A stretch of DNA of 43,384 bases from Actinomycetes bacterium (GTDB lineage: Bacteria > Actinomycetota > Actinomycetes > Streptosporangiales > Streptosporangiaceae): NCBI GenBank assembly GCA_021792405.1, contig JAJYUU010000018.1, positions 1 to 43,384 on the forward strand, given 5' to 3'. Under the pieces are notes generated by a model. It had not been told where the DNA came from, ran no database searches, and was given only the letters and a program-made list of their open reading frames with translations. Of the stretch, positions 1 to 8,725 are shown in pieces; positions within the stretch are counted from its first letter, which is position 1, and each line of letters opens with the position of its first letter. The translations under genes were made by a program, and so were the position numbers.

Positions 1-2
1 TG

Positions 3-173
3 ACCAGCGCGGCATGTCCGCTGACCGACGTGATCGAGGATCAGACGCAGGCTGCGCTCGACGGCCTGGTGCCCGACTTCCGGATCAACTGGGTGTGGCT
101 GCCCCCGTGGGGCCCGGAGAAGATCACCGAGGATGGCCGCGAGCAGCTGCGGGCCCTCGGCTTCAACGTCTGA
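3..173 (+). CDS. SUF-type metal-sulfur cluster assembly protein (DUF59/MIP18 family), 3' end only
   Basis: The window opens inside this gene; 56 codons and a TGA stop are visible. The protein ends in a tail with WVWLPPWGPEKI followed by REQLRALGFNV, which I recognise as the C-terminus of the actinobacterial DUF59 (PaaD/SufT/MIP18-like) protein encoded at the end of suf operons. The CPL motif near the start (ACPLTDVIEDQ) carries the conserved family cysteine. Members help mature Fe-S proteins in the cytoplasm. The rest of the suf operon should lie to the left. The frame is supported by the motif alone, since the start is missing. Confidence 0.8.
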   Translation, partial: TSAACPLTDVIEDQTQAALDGLVPDFRINWVWLPPWGPEKITEDGREQLRALGFNV

Positions 174-218
174 TCGCGCGGGCAGCAGCCGGGCGCGCCG
201 CTCACCATCCGGCAGGGC

Positions 219-534
219 ATGCAGCTGAGCGTGACAGTCGAGTACGCCAAGACGTCAATATGGCGCAGCGTGCAGCTTTCGGCTGACGGCGACCCTGGGT
301 GACCTGCACGCGGGGATCCAGGTCCGGGAGCATGCCCCGCTCCGTGACGTGGTTCCCGGCCGGCGACCCGAAGGTCACCTGCGTGCATGACTTCGGTGCC
401 GAGTGGACCCACGAGATCACCCGGCAGAAGACGATCACGCTCGATACCGGTCCGTCGTACCCCGTGTGCGTTGCGTTCGGCGGTGACTCCCCGGTCGAGT
501 GCCCGGCGGAGGACTGCGGCGAGGAGCGGGCGGG
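219..534 (+). pseudogene. Degraded pRiA4b ORF-3-like gene
   Basis: Three pieces of one protein family can be read in three frames. Positions 219-299 give MQLSVTVEYAKTSIW followed by SVQLSAD, then hit a TGA. Positions 295-321 give LGDLHAGIQ. Positions 383-510 give HDFGAEWTHEI, then LDTGPSYPVCVAFGGDSP and PAEDCGEE. Family members read IWRRVxVPADxTLxDLHxxIQ ... YDFGDxWxHxI ... YPxCxxGxxxxPPEDCGG, so at least two frameshifts and an internal deletion (the W...HLHxF centre) have destroyed it. The family often rides on plasmids and transposons. The call rests on motif memory; exact ends are uncertain. Confidence 0.65.
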
Positions 535-675
535 CCAGTCACCCCGTGCCGCACGGCAAGCAGGCGGCATCGCGGCGCGCCGCGATTGGTCGGCGCGTCC
601 GCAGCGTGTCCGCCCCGCGCTGTCGGCCGCGGGTGGAATGCTGTCCTCCGGTCGAAATCCACGGAGGTTCGCATC

Positions 676-1995
676 ATGGGGAAAGCCAGCCGTAACCGGC
701 GGCAGCGCAAGGACAAGGAGCGCCAGCGGCGCCGGGCGGAGCGTGCGGCGGACCTGGGCTGGTCGCCGGGCTGGCAGGGTATCCCGTCGCAGCGGGAGCT
801 TGTCGCGACCGCGGTGAGCGCGGCGGTCGATGCCGTCTGCCGGGGTGATGATCGCGGTTTCGCGGAGTATCTCGGGCTGCTGGCGGCGGAGCAGTCGCCC
901 GGCTGGACGCAGGCTGTCAGCCGGGAGATCACGGGCTTCCTGCGTCTTTCCGTCACGGCGGCGTGGCGGCATGGCTGGCAGCCGGCGGAGCTGGTCAGGC
1001 ACGCTGGACGGGAGCTGGGCGAGGCCTGCGCGGACATGGTCGCCGACATGGTCGCGGACGAGATGCGCGGCTACGCCCCCGCGCTGGTCGATGACCGCTG
1101 GGCTGCGCAGGTGCTGGCGCTCGGTGCCGAGGTGTGGTGGGGGAGCGACGCCGAGTTCCTGTCCGCCCGGAGCGGGGAACCGCTGCGGGTCGCCATCGAG
1201 CTGCTGCACCTGCTGCAGCACATGCCCGTGCTGGAGCGGCTGTGCCCGCTGCCGGGCATGGCCCGCGGCGGGGTGCGGGCGGCGGGCAGCGACGCGGACG
1301 AGCGGATCCTGGGCAAGATCCGCGCGCTGCTGGCGAAGGCGGAGTCGACGGAGTTCCCGGAGGAGGCGGAGGCGCTGTCGGCCCGGGCGCAGGAGCTGAT
1401 GGCCAAGCACAGCATTGATCACGCGCTGCTCGCCGCCCAGTCCGGGAGAAGGGACAAGCCGGCCGCGCGCCGGCTGCCGGTTGACAACCCGTACGAGTCG
1501 CCGAAGGCAACGCTGCTGCACGTTGTCGCGCACGCTAATCACTGCCGGTCGGTCTGGCAGAAGGCGATTGGCATGTCCACGGTGGTCGGCTTTCCGTCTG
1601 CCCTGGACGCGGTGGAGTTGCTGTATACGTCGCTGCTGGTGCAGGCCAACACGGCGATGCTGCGGGAGGGCGCGAAGAAGGACTCTTACGGGCGGTCGCG
1701 GACCCGGGCGTTCCGCCAGTCGTTCCTGGTGGCTTACGCATACCGGATCGGGGTACGGCTATCGCAGGCGACCGCGCACGCTGAGCAGGAGGCGGCGGCT
1801 GCCTCGCCGGGCAAGGACCTGGTACCTGTGCTGAAAGAGCGCCACGAGGCTGTCGATCAGGCCGTCGGCGAGATGTTCGGTGACGGTCTTGTCTACGACC
1901 GGGGGAGCCGTGCGACCGACCAGGAGGGATGGGCCTCCGGACTGGCCGCGGCCGACATGGCGGTGCTGCACAACCGGGAGCAGGTGAGCGCCTGA
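676..1995 (+). CDS. DUF2786 domain-containing protein
   Basis: This encodes 439 residues. The ATG at 676 follows ACGGAGG at 661-667 and is preferred over upstream in-frame starts that would run into the pseudogene. The N-terminus is very basic (GKASRNRRQRKDKERQRRR). Residues about 215-250 contain ILGKIRALLAKAESTEFPEE followed by AEALSARAQELMAKHSID, the hallmark of DUF2786. The C-terminal half is helical and ends in a segment similar to those of other actinobacterial DUF2786 proteins. Molecular function is unknown. The basic start might bind nucleic acid (inference). It stands alone between the pseudogene and the convergent ECF operon. Confidence 0.85.
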   Translation: MGKASRNRRQRKDKERQRRRAERAADLGWSPGWQGIPSQRELVATAVSAAVDAVCRGDDRGFAEYLGLLAAEQSPGWTQAVSREITGFLRLSVTAAWRHGWQPAELVRHAGRELGEACADMVADMVADEMRGYAPALVDDRWAAQVLALGAEVWWGSDAEFLSARSGEPLRVAIELLHLLQHMPVLERLCPLPGMARGGVRAAGSDADERILGKIRALLAKAESTEFPEEAEALSARAQELMAKHSIDHALLAAQSGRRDKPAARRLPVDNPYESPKATLLHVVAHANHCRSVWQKAIGMSTVVGFPSALDAVELLYTSLLVQANTAMLREGAKKDSYGRSRTRAFRQSFLVAYAYRIGVRLSQATAHAEQEAAAASPGKDLVPVLKERHEAVDQAVGEMFGDGLVYDRGSRATDQEGWASGLAAADMAVLHNREQVSA

Positions 1996-2029
1996 TCATG
2001 CCGCAACAGCCTTCATGGCTGGGCCTGGC

Positions 2030-2998
2030 TCAGAATCGGCCGCCGCCCAGCCCGATGACCACGAACGCGCCGAGGACGAGCGCAACCGCCGCAGCTACTG
2101 CTGCCCGGTCGGCGCGGGTCCAGGCCACCCGGCGGTATGTCGTCCTGCGCTTGTTGACGCCAAAGGCCCTGGAGTCGGCGACCAGCGCCATCTGGCCGCA
2201 GCCGCGCAGCGATCCGACCAGGATCGGCACCGTGAGCAGTGGCAGCGCGCGGACCATCCGTCGTCCGTAGTTCCATAGCTGCCCGAGCTTCCACCACTTC
2301 TCCGGTCGGCTGAAGTCGTAACCGCGCACTTCCGCGGCCCGCATGACGGTGTTGAGGCGCTCGAAGACCTGCGGCAGGAAGCGGACGCCGACGGAGATGG
2401 CCAGGCCGAGCCGCTGCGGCGCGAGGAGTTTCGTGGTGGCCCAGACGACGTCCGACGGACCTGTGGTGAAGATCAGCACCAGGGCCGCCGAAGCGGTGAC
2501 GAGCACCCGGCCGGCCTGGTGCAGGCCGTACACCAGGCCCGCGGTGGACAGGCCGGCGGTGCCGACCCAGGCCATCGTGATGGGGTAAGCGAAAATCAGG
2601 TGATCGTTGGGAGTGGTGTAATAGAGCCCTTGTGACCAGATCGACAGCAGCGCCGGGATGCCGATGATGACCGCCAGCACCCGTACCCGGAGAGCCGAGG
2701 GACGCAGCAGTATCCAGGGCACGAGGGTGACGCCGAACAGGACGTCGGTCCACTCCCAGTTCAGCAGGACCGACAGCGTGGTTATCACGATCGGGTACAG
2801 CAGCTTCAGCCGCGGATCGAGCCGGTGGATCGCTGTGTCGGCGGCCTCGTAGGACAGGACGTTGCGCAGTCCCTTCAGCCCGACGAAGCGCAGGAACAGT
2901 ATCGGGCCCACCAGCGGCACCAGAAAGGTGATCGCGTAGGCCACCACGGTCTGGCCGGCCAGCGTGTGGAACAGCAGATGGTTCAGCGTGTGCATCAT
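2030..2998 (-). CDS. ECF transporter transmembrane component EcfT (CbiQ family)
   Basis: This encodes 322 residues with several hydrophobic helices, for example VVAYAITFLVPLVGPILF near the start and AAVAAAVALVLGAFVVIGL at the end. The order of conserved features fits CbiQ/EcfT: an early RLDPRLKLLYPI segment, then a cytoplasmic helical region with AEVRGYDFSRPEKW resembling the AxxxRG coupling motif, and later VADSRAFG. EcfT ties the S subunit to the two ATPases in the membrane. It is the last gene of the minus-strand operon, starting 12 bases after the ATPase stop. ATG 2998 is the first of two adjacent ATG codons. Confidence 0.88.
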   Translation of the reverse strand: MMHTLNHLLFHTLAGQTVVAYAITFLVPLVGPILFLRFVGLKGLRNVLSYEAADTAIHRLDPRLKLLYPIVITTLSVLLNWEWTDVLFGVTLVPWILLRPSALRVRVLAVIIGIPALLSIWSQGLYYTTPNDHLIFAYPITMAWVGTAGLSTAGLVYGLHQAGRVLVTASAALVLIFTTGPSDVVWATTKLLAPQRLGLAISVGVRFLPQVFERLNTVMRAAEVRGYDFSRPEKWWKLGQLWNYGRRMVRALPLLTVPILVGSLRGCGQMALVADSRAFGVNKRRTTYRRVAWTRADRAAVAAAVALVLGAFVVIGLGGGRF

Positions 2999-3010
2999 GG
3001 CGCCGCCCCG

Positions 3011-4843
3011 CTAGCGCAGGCTCGGAACGAGGAGCCCGACGAATTCCGGCACGCTGAGGGCCACCTCGGCTGGCTGGCCGGCCAGCCGGCCATGCAGGGC
3101 CGATACCGCGGGCGCGCGCACCCCGCAGCGGGAGAGCAGGTCCGGCTGGGCGAATGCCCGTCGCGGCACGGTGTCGAGCACGACTTCTCCTTCTCGCACC
3201 GCGACTACCCGGTCGGCGAAGCGGGCGACCAGGCGCATGTCGTGGGTGATGAGCAGGCAGGTCAGCGAGCCCAGCGAGGTGCGGACCCTGGCCAGCAGAT
3301 CGAACAGCGCGGTGGCGTGCGCCTCGTCGAGGCCGGTGGTCGGCTCGTCCAGGATGAGGGCACGCGGAGCGCGGGTGAGCAGGGCGCCGAGCGCCAGCCG
3401 CTGGCGCTCGCCGCCGCTGAGGGCGTACGGGTGCGCGTCGGTCCGGTCGGCCAGGCCGATCAGGGCGGCGACCTCGCCAGGCGCCGGGGCGTCAGGCCCA
3501 GCCGGCACGTTATGCCGGCGGGTGAACTCGAGTTCTGCCGCCACGGTGTCGTTGAAGATCATGTCGTCGACGTTCTGGAACAGGTAGCCGACACGGTCTG
3601 CCTGGCGCGGGATGCGCCCGTACTCGACCGGGCGCCCGAAGCATGTCGCCGTTCCGGTGTCGGGCGCGACGAAGCCCATGAGCACGGAGCCGAGTGTCGT
3701 CTTGCCGGAGCCGTTCGCGCCGATCAGCGCGACCCACTCGCCGTCTGCGACGCGCAAGGACACGTCGCGGAGCGCTCGCTTTCCCTTGAAGGACACGCTG
3801 ACGCCGACTGCCTCCAGCGCCGGGCCGCCCAGGCCGCCCAGGCCGCTCGGGCCGCTCGGGCCGGCGCGGTCGTCGGGACGGCCGGTGGCGTGATCGGCGG
3901 CCAGGTTCATGCCAGCGAGCTGGACCGTTGCCTCGTCGACTGTGAGCGGGGGATCGGCGGTGAAATAGTCAGGCAGTCGCTCGCTGAGAGTGACCAGCTC
4001 GGGCGGCCGTACTCCGGCCTGGTGCCATCGGGAGGTCGGCAGGAACGCGCGGCGCGGGTGGTCGTCGACGACGATCCGCCCGCCGGTCATCAGCAGTACC
4101 CGGTCGGCGTACGGGGCGACCTCGTCGAGTTTGTGCTCGATGACCACGACGCCCCGGCCGCTGACGTGACACAGCTCATGCAGGACCTTGAGTACCTCGT
4201 CGGTTCCGACCGGGTCGAGGTCGGAGGTGGGCTCGTCGAGCACCAGCACCGGCGGCGCCATCGCCAGCGCCGCCGCGATCGCCACCCGCTGTTTCTGGCC
4301 GCCTGACAGCGAGCTGATGGCCGCGTCGGCCAGTGCCCCGGCACCCACCATGGACAGCGAGTCGTGCACCCGGGCGACGACCTCAGCGTGCGGCAGGGCC
4401 AGGTTCTCCGGGCCGAACGCCACCTCCGCATCCACCTGGTACTGGATGAGCTGGTACTCGGGGTTCTGGAAGGTGATACCCACGTGCTGGGCCGCCTCAT
4501 GCAGCGGCAAGGCGGTCAGGTCGACCGGCTCCGCGCCGGCGGTCTGCCAGGTTACCTCGCCGCGAAACTCACCGGCGATCCGGTGCGGGATAAGCCCGGC
4601 CAGGGCCAGCGCGAGCGTCGACTTTCCGCTGCCTGACGGCCCGGCCACGACCACCAGCTCGCCGGTGGTGATGGTCAGGTCGATGCCGCTGAGTACCGGC
4701 CGGCCACCCGGCTCGTAGGCGAACTCATCGATGACCGCCCGCAGGGTGGCAGGCGCCTGCGCGCTCCCCGTGGCCGGGTTGCAAATCCCGGCCACGGCAC
4801 TGGCGCGCAGGTCGTGAGTCGTGCTGTCCGGCTCAGCGATCAT
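3011..4843 (-). CDS. ECF transporter fused double ATPase (EcfA-EcfA)
   Basis: This encodes 610 residues with two complete ABC cassettes in one chain. The first has Walker A GPSGSGKST (about 68-76), Q-loop FQNPEYQL, signature LSGGQKQR (179-186) and Walker B VLVLDEP (199-205). The second has GANGSGKTT (about 375-383), LFQNVDD, LSGGERQR and ALILDEP. A linker rich in Gly/Pro/Ser (about 328-340) joins them. The VEYQ/VDD Q-loop pattern and the EcfT partner mark it as an energy-coupling-factor ATPase like YkoD rather than an exporter. Its ATG overlaps the end of the upstream small membrane protein gene by 11 bases, implying translational coupling. Confidence 0.92.
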   Translation of the reverse strand: MIAEPDSTTHDLRASAVAGICNPATGSAQAPATLRAVIDEFAYEPGGRPVLSGIDLTITTGELVVVAGPSGSGKSTLALALAGLIPHRIAGEFRGEVTWQTAGAEPVDLTALPLHEAAQHVGITFQNPEYQLIQYQVDAEVAFGPENLALPHAEVVARVHDSLSMVGAGALADAAISSLSGGQKQRVAIAAALAMAPPVLVLDEPTSDLDPVGTDEVLKVLHELCHVSGRGVVVIEHKLDEVAPYADRVLLMTGGRIVVDDHPRRAFLPTSRWHQAGVRPPELVTLSERLPDYFTADPPLTVDEATVQLAGMNLAADHATGRPDDRAGPSGPSGLGGLGGPALEAVGVSVSFKGKRALRDVSLRVADGEWVALIGANGSGKTTLGSVLMGFVAPDTGTATCFGRPVEYGRIPRQADRVGYLFQNVDDMIFNDTVAAELEFTRRHNVPAGPDAPAPGEVAALIGLADRTDAHPYALSGGERQRLALGALLTRAPRALILDEPTTGLDEAHATALFDLLARVRTSLGSLTCLLITHDMRLVARFADRVVAVREGEVVLDTVPRRAFAQPDLLSRCGVRAPAVSALHGRLAGQPAEVALSVPEFVGLLVPSLR

Positions 4844-5201
4844 GCTGCGGCACGGTAGCTGGGCCGGGCATCGCCGTCTGGTCGCCAGCGTCGGGCAGTC
4901 CGTCCGCTGCTCCGCCGTCTCGCTCCGCTGCGCGCAGCGGGCGGGCGATGCGCCACCACCCGACGAAGGTCACTACCGTCATCAGGACGCCAATGATTAG
5001 CAGCGACGTGCCTGACGACCTGTTGTCGTTGGCGAAACTGCCCCCGAAGACCGGGAATACGGGCTGGGCGTCGGCATTAAGCCCGCCGGTGAGGAACAGC
5101 ACGATGCCGTCGATAAGCAGGAAGGCGGAAATGACGGCACCGACCATAGTCATCCGGAACGCGGTCTTGTAGCTGCCCATTGGCTGCCGCCGGGCGGTCA
5201 T
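4833..5201 (-). CDS. Small two-helix membrane protein in the ECF operon
   Basis: This encodes 122 residues. Two hydrophobic stretches are clear: about 18-40 (MVGAVISAFLLIDGIVLFL) and about 67-85 (LLIIGVLMTVVTFVGWW). A polar loop between them holds PVFPVFGGSFAND. The tail is charged and disordered-looking. The start overlaps the S-component stop as ATGA, and its own end overlaps the ATPase start, so it is embedded in the operon and probably part of the transporter. I do not recognise a named family. It could be an accessory subunit or a split-off part of the S component (inference). Confidence 0.7.
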   Translation of the reverse strand: MTARRQPMGSYKTAFRMTMVGAVISAFLLIDGIVLFLTGGLNADAQPVFPVFGGSFANDNRSSGTSLLIIGVLMTVVTFVGWWRIARPLRAAERDGGAADGLPDAGDQTAMPGPATVPQHDR

Positions 5202-6217
5202 AGCGAGTCCTGCTGTCGGGAGGCTGGCGTCTCGCCGCTACCCGAAGCGTCCACCGCAGCGGTGCTCGCGACCTCAGCGCCGGGACTGCCGCCGGGACTG
5301 CCGCCGGGTGGCGCCAGCGAGGACCGGAGGGCACTACCGAGGCCGCCGCCTGCCTGGCTGGCGTTCGCCCCGGCGGACGGGCTCACGCTGCCGGCCACCC
5401 CGGCGGCAAACGCGGGAGTAGCCCGCCTCGTGCGCCGGTGGCCGGACAGGATGCCGACAGAACTGGCGACCTGGACTGCCAGGCCGGCCGTGATCGCCGC
5501 CTCGATGCCGTTGCCGATGCCGTTGCCGAGGATGCCGCCGCTGCCGGCGATGTTGGTGCCGACGAAGCTGGCCCAGGTGTGGATCTGGCCGTTCAGGAAC
5601 GGGTCAAGCACGGCGTCCCCGATGATGACGTTGGGCACGGCCCGGAGGAATCCGATCGCGAAGCCGTCCCACAGCATCGCCCGGGCGCCGGACAGCAGGG
5701 CGTCGCCGCGCCACATGATGAACAGGTCGGTGAAGACCCCCTCGTCGAGCGCGTCCGGCCAGTTGGGAATGTTCAGCCCGTGGGTGGCGTACATGATCTC
5801 GCCGAGAACCCGCTTGACGAAGATCAGGGCCGTGACGGTGCCGGGCTTCCTGATCATGGCAACGGCGACCATGATGATGAACATGTAGGGCAGGTCCGGC
5901 AGCTGGATCCAGTTCAGGAAGTTGCCCGCTACCGGGATGGCCGAGATGAGCGGGCCGAAGAGCTGGTCGTTGAGGAAGGTATCCCAGGCCAGCAGCAGGA
6001 CGGACAGGATGGCAAGGACGAATACGTCCTGAGTGGCCCACCGGTTCGCCTTGTTGCGCCGCGACCAGATGAACAGCACGAAGACACCGGCCGCCAGGAC
6101 GAGCCAGGTGATGACGTAGAGCAGCGCCTTGACCCAATCGGGCGGGTTGAAGGTGCCGTAGAGCCAGCCGTGAAGCACGGCCGACGCGGCGAGCACGTGC
6201 GGCGAGGCAGTGAGCAT
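5198..6217 (-). CDS. Putative ECF transporter substrate-binding (S) component
   Basis: This encodes 339 residues from ATG 6217, which follows GAAAGGATCAGC. It is a very hydrophobic protein: VLAAGVFVLFIW, VFVLAILSVLLLAWDTF, YMFIIMVAVAMIRKPGTV and a Gly-rich helix region (GSGGILGNGIGNGIE). The pattern of a W/D-containing helix, then an IRKPG turn, then a gene-order neighbour EcfA-EcfA is reminiscent of YkoE-type S components for thiamine precursors, but similarity is distant and the substrate is not established. The C-terminal 70 residues are low-complexity Ala/Gly/Pro/Ser. Its stop overlaps the next start by four bases. The identification depends strongly on operon context. Confidence 0.65.
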   Translation of the reverse strand: MLTASPHVLAASAVLHGWLYGTFNPPDWVKALLYVITWLVLAAGVFVLFIWSRRNKANRWATQDVFVLAILSVLLLAWDTFLNDQLFGPLISAIPVAGNFLNWIQLPDLPYMFIIMVAVAMIRKPGTVTALIFVKRVLGEIMYATHGLNIPNWPDALDEGVFTDLFIMWRGDALLSGARAMLWDGFAIGFLRAVPNVIIGDAVLDPFLNGQIHTWASFVGTNIAGSGGILGNGIGNGIEAAITAGLAVQVASSVGILSGHRRTRRATPAFAAGVAGSVSPSAGANASQAGGGLGSALRSSLAPPGGSPGGSPGAEVASTAAVDASGSGETPASRQQDSL

Positions 6218-6227
6218 GCTGATCCTT

Positions 6228-7013
6228 TCAGGATGTGAGAGTCGCGGTCGCGGTCGCGGGCAGTGAGTGACCGGGATCGCCGGCCTGGCTGTCCAGGCCG
6301 GCCAGGGCAAGGACGTGAGCCAGCCCGCGGGGGGCGCCGGCCGGTGCGGGCGGGAGTATCAGGCAGGGGCAGCCGACTGCGCTGGCGGCTCCGCCGTCAG
6401 CGGGTGCGTCGTTGCCGACCATGAGCGTCGCCGTTGGCTCGACGCCGAGTTGGTCGCAGGCGTGCCGGATGAGGGCAGGGTCCGGCTTCGCCCGGCCGTG
6501 CTCGTGCGACAGCACGAACACCTCGATCAGCTGAGCAAGGCCCGCGTGCTGGTATCCCTGCCGGATGTCCCAGCCGGTATTCGAGACGATGCCGATCGCC
6601 ACCCTGGCCTCGCGCAGGCGCTCAAGGGTGCCGCGGGTGTCCGCATACGGGACCATGGTTTCCGGGCTGGTCTTGTACCGCTCGTACATCGCGACGGCCA
6701 GGCCGTCGCAGATGTCGTCGAGCGGGCCGTATGAGGCGAGGTACGCAGCACGGTGAGCCGCTGCCGAGCGGTTGCGGGCAAGCCGCGCTTCCGGTGACTT
6801 GGACTTCGCGGCCTTCAGCCCTCGCCACCGTGCCTGAGCATCGGCGAGGGTGATGCGCACGCCCCGCTCGGCCGCCAGCCGGACGATTGCCTCGGCGGCC
6901 GGCGTGCGCCCGAACAGCGTGCCGCCGTTGTCGAACAGCACAGCCTGGAATCTGGATCGCCGCGCGGGTCGTGTCTCCGGCAGGCTGTTCTCGTCATGCA
7001 GATCAGTTGTCAC
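6228..7013 (-). CDS. HAD-superfamily hydrolase
   Basis: This encodes 261 residues from GTG 7013; a TTG at 7046 would add 11. HAD motifs are in order: motif I FDNGGTLF (nucleophile Asp28), motif II IVSNTG, motif III Lys in GRAKPDP, and motif IV VGNDAPAD. The usual second Asp of DxDxT is Gly here (D-N-G-G-T), as in a subset of HAD proteins. The cap insert between motifs I and II is helical. It ends 10 bases before the S component and leads the ECF operon, so it may dephosphorylate the imported compound or a product of it (inference). The substrate is unknown. Confidence 0.8.
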   Translation of the reverse strand: MTTDLHDENSLPETRPARRSRFQAVLFDNGGTLFGRTPAAEAIVRLAAERGVRITLADAQARWRGLKAAKSKSPEARLARNRSAAAHRAAYLASYGPLDDICDGLAVAMYERYKTSPETMVPYADTRGTLERLREARVAIGIVSNTGWDIRQGYQHAGLAQLIEVFVLSHEHGRAKPDPALIRHACDQLGVEPTATLMVGNDAPADGGAASAVGCPCLILPPAPAGAPRGLAHVLALAGLDSQAGDPGHSLPATATATLTS

Positions 7014-7110
7014 GTGGACAGCAAAGCCCGCGCAGGTTACAGGCAATGCCCTGGTAGATCATCCAGCAGGCAAACCTTCGACGTGCGCGATGACCGGATT
7101 GCCGGCGTAT

Positions 7111-8400
7111 TTACGAAAGAAACGAATCAATTGACGGTACGTGCCGGCGCCGTGACACCCTGGCTGGCCGCCCGCGGCCGCGCGGTGCCGCCAGCGTCAC
7201 CGTCTCGATCGTGCCGCCCGCCTCGAGCGCGCTGCGCGCAGCCGCGATCCGGTCTGCAGGCACGTTGCGGCCGAAGGCCGCTGACTGGCCGGTCAGGGAG
7301 AGGCCAACAGGGCCGGCCTCGCTGATCGCTTCGAGCAGGCGCCGCTGGATGACCTCATCGCCGCCGTCGGGCTGGATGACCTCATCGCCGCCGTCGGACA
7401 GGGCCCACGCCGCGGACTCACGGCAGTACCGCCACAGCGACAGGGCCGCTTCCAGGTGGCGTGGCCGGATCTCGTCGTCGCCATCGGTCACCGCGTAGAC
7501 CAGGCTCAGCCGGGTCACGAACCACGCCGCCCTGGCCACGGCGATGCCGAGCAGCCCGCCCGGGTCGTCCGCGGCGATCTCCTGGTACGCGCGGAACCAG
7601 AACGACGTGCAGTCCACTCCGCGGCGCATCGGGCCCGCCTGTCTGGCATGCTCCAGCCGCGGGGCGAGCAGGGCGCCGATGCGCTGGGTGACGCGGGCCG
7701 GCACCGATCCCTCGTCCGGGACCGGCCGGGGCCGGCGAACCCGCACGAACAGGAACCTGCCGAGGAAGCTCGCCGACGCGTCGGTGAGTGAGGTCTGCGT
7801 CCGAAGCTGCTCCAGCGTCACGTGCGCGACCAGGCCGACATGGTGCCGCGTCCCCGGGTGGTGCACCGCATCCAGCGGCAGGCCATCCCAGGCGTTGCGC
7901 AGCAGCCATGGCAGCGGCGACGAGGACTTGCGGGACATCGCCAGGCTGCGGGCGAACATCGGCTCGTGCACCAGCAAACCGGGAGAGTCGCCCTGGCCCG
8001 GTGCCGGCCGCGTCCGGGCGCTGATCGCACCGGTAAGTCCGGCAGGGCCGGAGAGCCCCTGCACGACCCGGCCCCAGCCCGGCGGCGCCGCGGCATCGAG
8101 CATCTGCCGGGCCAGCCGCCAGCTTATCCCGCGGTTCGCCTTCGGGGTCTCGGCCACCAGCAGGGCGAACAGCGTCGGCGGCTGGACCGTGTCGCCGGTG
8201 CGCACGGCTGCTCCCCGGCCGATGGCTGTCGCAGCGCAGACCAGCGCGGTCACCAGCACTGCGTACGGATCTGCCTCCGTCATCGTGCCCGCGATCTGCG
8301 CGTACTCGCCGAGCGGCCCGGAGAAGGCGGGATCGGCCGCGAGCAGGCCGCTGCCTGCGGCGGCAGGCCCTGCCAGCGTGCCAGCGTCCGGTTCGCTCAC
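7111..8400 (-). CDS. DUF3987-like protein (primase/helicase-associated family)
   Basis: This encodes 429 residues. The region with YAQIAGTMTEADPYAVLVT, then FALLVAETPKANRG at about 80, then GLLVHEPMFAR and LARSLAMS-type text, is typical of the DUF3987 proteins that accompany primase-polymerase genes on plasmids and integrated elements. The strict Walker A lysine motif (GxxxxGKS) is replaced by AETPKANRGISW, so ATP binding is doubtful. The C-terminus looks like a winged helix (LLEAISEAGPVGLSLTG). There is a perfect 27-bp duplication inside (see repeat). No primase or integrase lies next to it, so it may be a remnant of an element or a domesticated gene. Confidence 0.65.
   Translation of the reverse strand: MSEPDAGTLAGPAAAGSGLLAADPAFSGPLGEYAQIAGTMTEADPYAVLVTALVCAATAIGRGAAVRTGDTVQPPTLFALLVAETPKANRGISWRLARQMLDAAAPPGWGRVVQGLSGPAGLTGAISARTRPAPGQGDSPGLLVHEPMFARSLAMSRKSSSPLPWLLRNAWDGLPLDAVHHPGTRHHVGLVAHVTLEQLRTQTSLTDASASFLGRFLFVRVRRPRPVPDEGSVPARVTQRIGALLAPRLEHARQAGPMRRGVDCTSFWFRAYQEIAADDPGGLLGIAVARAAWFVTRLSLVYAVTDGDDEIRPRHLEAALSLWRYCRESAAWALSDGGDEVIQPDGGDEVIQRRLLEAISEAGPVGLSLTGQSAAFGRNVPADRIAAARSALEAGGTIETVTLAAPRGRGRPARVSRRRHVPSIDSFLS
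7344..7397. repeat. 27-bp perfect tandem duplication inside the DUF3987-like gene
   Basis: Two identical 27-base copies lie head to tail at 7344-7370 and 7371-7397. They are in frame and duplicate nine residues, so the protein reads DGGDEVIQ twice. Perfect identity at the nucleotide level suggests a recent slippage event. Confidence 0.95.
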
Positions 8401-8725
8401 CCGTGCACCGGTCCGCGGAGTCCGCCGACAGGCGGGACGAGCGAAACAGGAGGTTCGCTGTCGTCGCCGAGGCCGGCGAGGAACTGGTCGCGAAGTGGCG
8501 CAGGCATCGAGACGGGACGGCTGGGCGGGACGGCGCCGGCCGTGGTCCTCACGCTGGCTCCCTGTATCACGGTGCTTGGAGCGGCCTGGCTTCCTCGCGC
8601 CAGCGATTCGCCAGGCGCGAGGTGGTTCTGCGACGGAACTTTACTCTTGCGGGCCGGGCACGGGGCAGTGCAGACGCTGGCTCGCGGCCGCTAGCCGCCC
8701 GGCTGCGTGCTTACCGGCTGCGTGC
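8401..8725. other. Intergenic stretch with a 15-bp imperfect repeat
   Basis: No convincing gene was found on either strand. Near its right end a 15-base unit beginning GGCTGCGTGC occurs at 8701-8715 and 8716-8730 with one mismatch, followed by a half copy. The second copy covers the stop of the LLM oxidoreductase gene, so slippage there could lengthen that protein. The minus-strand promoter of the DUF3987-like gene should lie here, but I could not place it. Confidence 0.5.

Noticed and set aside
202-1542. A long open frame on the minus strand opposite the DUF2786 gene
   Set aside because: It has no recognisable motifs, is rich in Arg/Pro/His as expected for the shadow of a GC-rich gene, and lies under a gene with a good start and a known domain.
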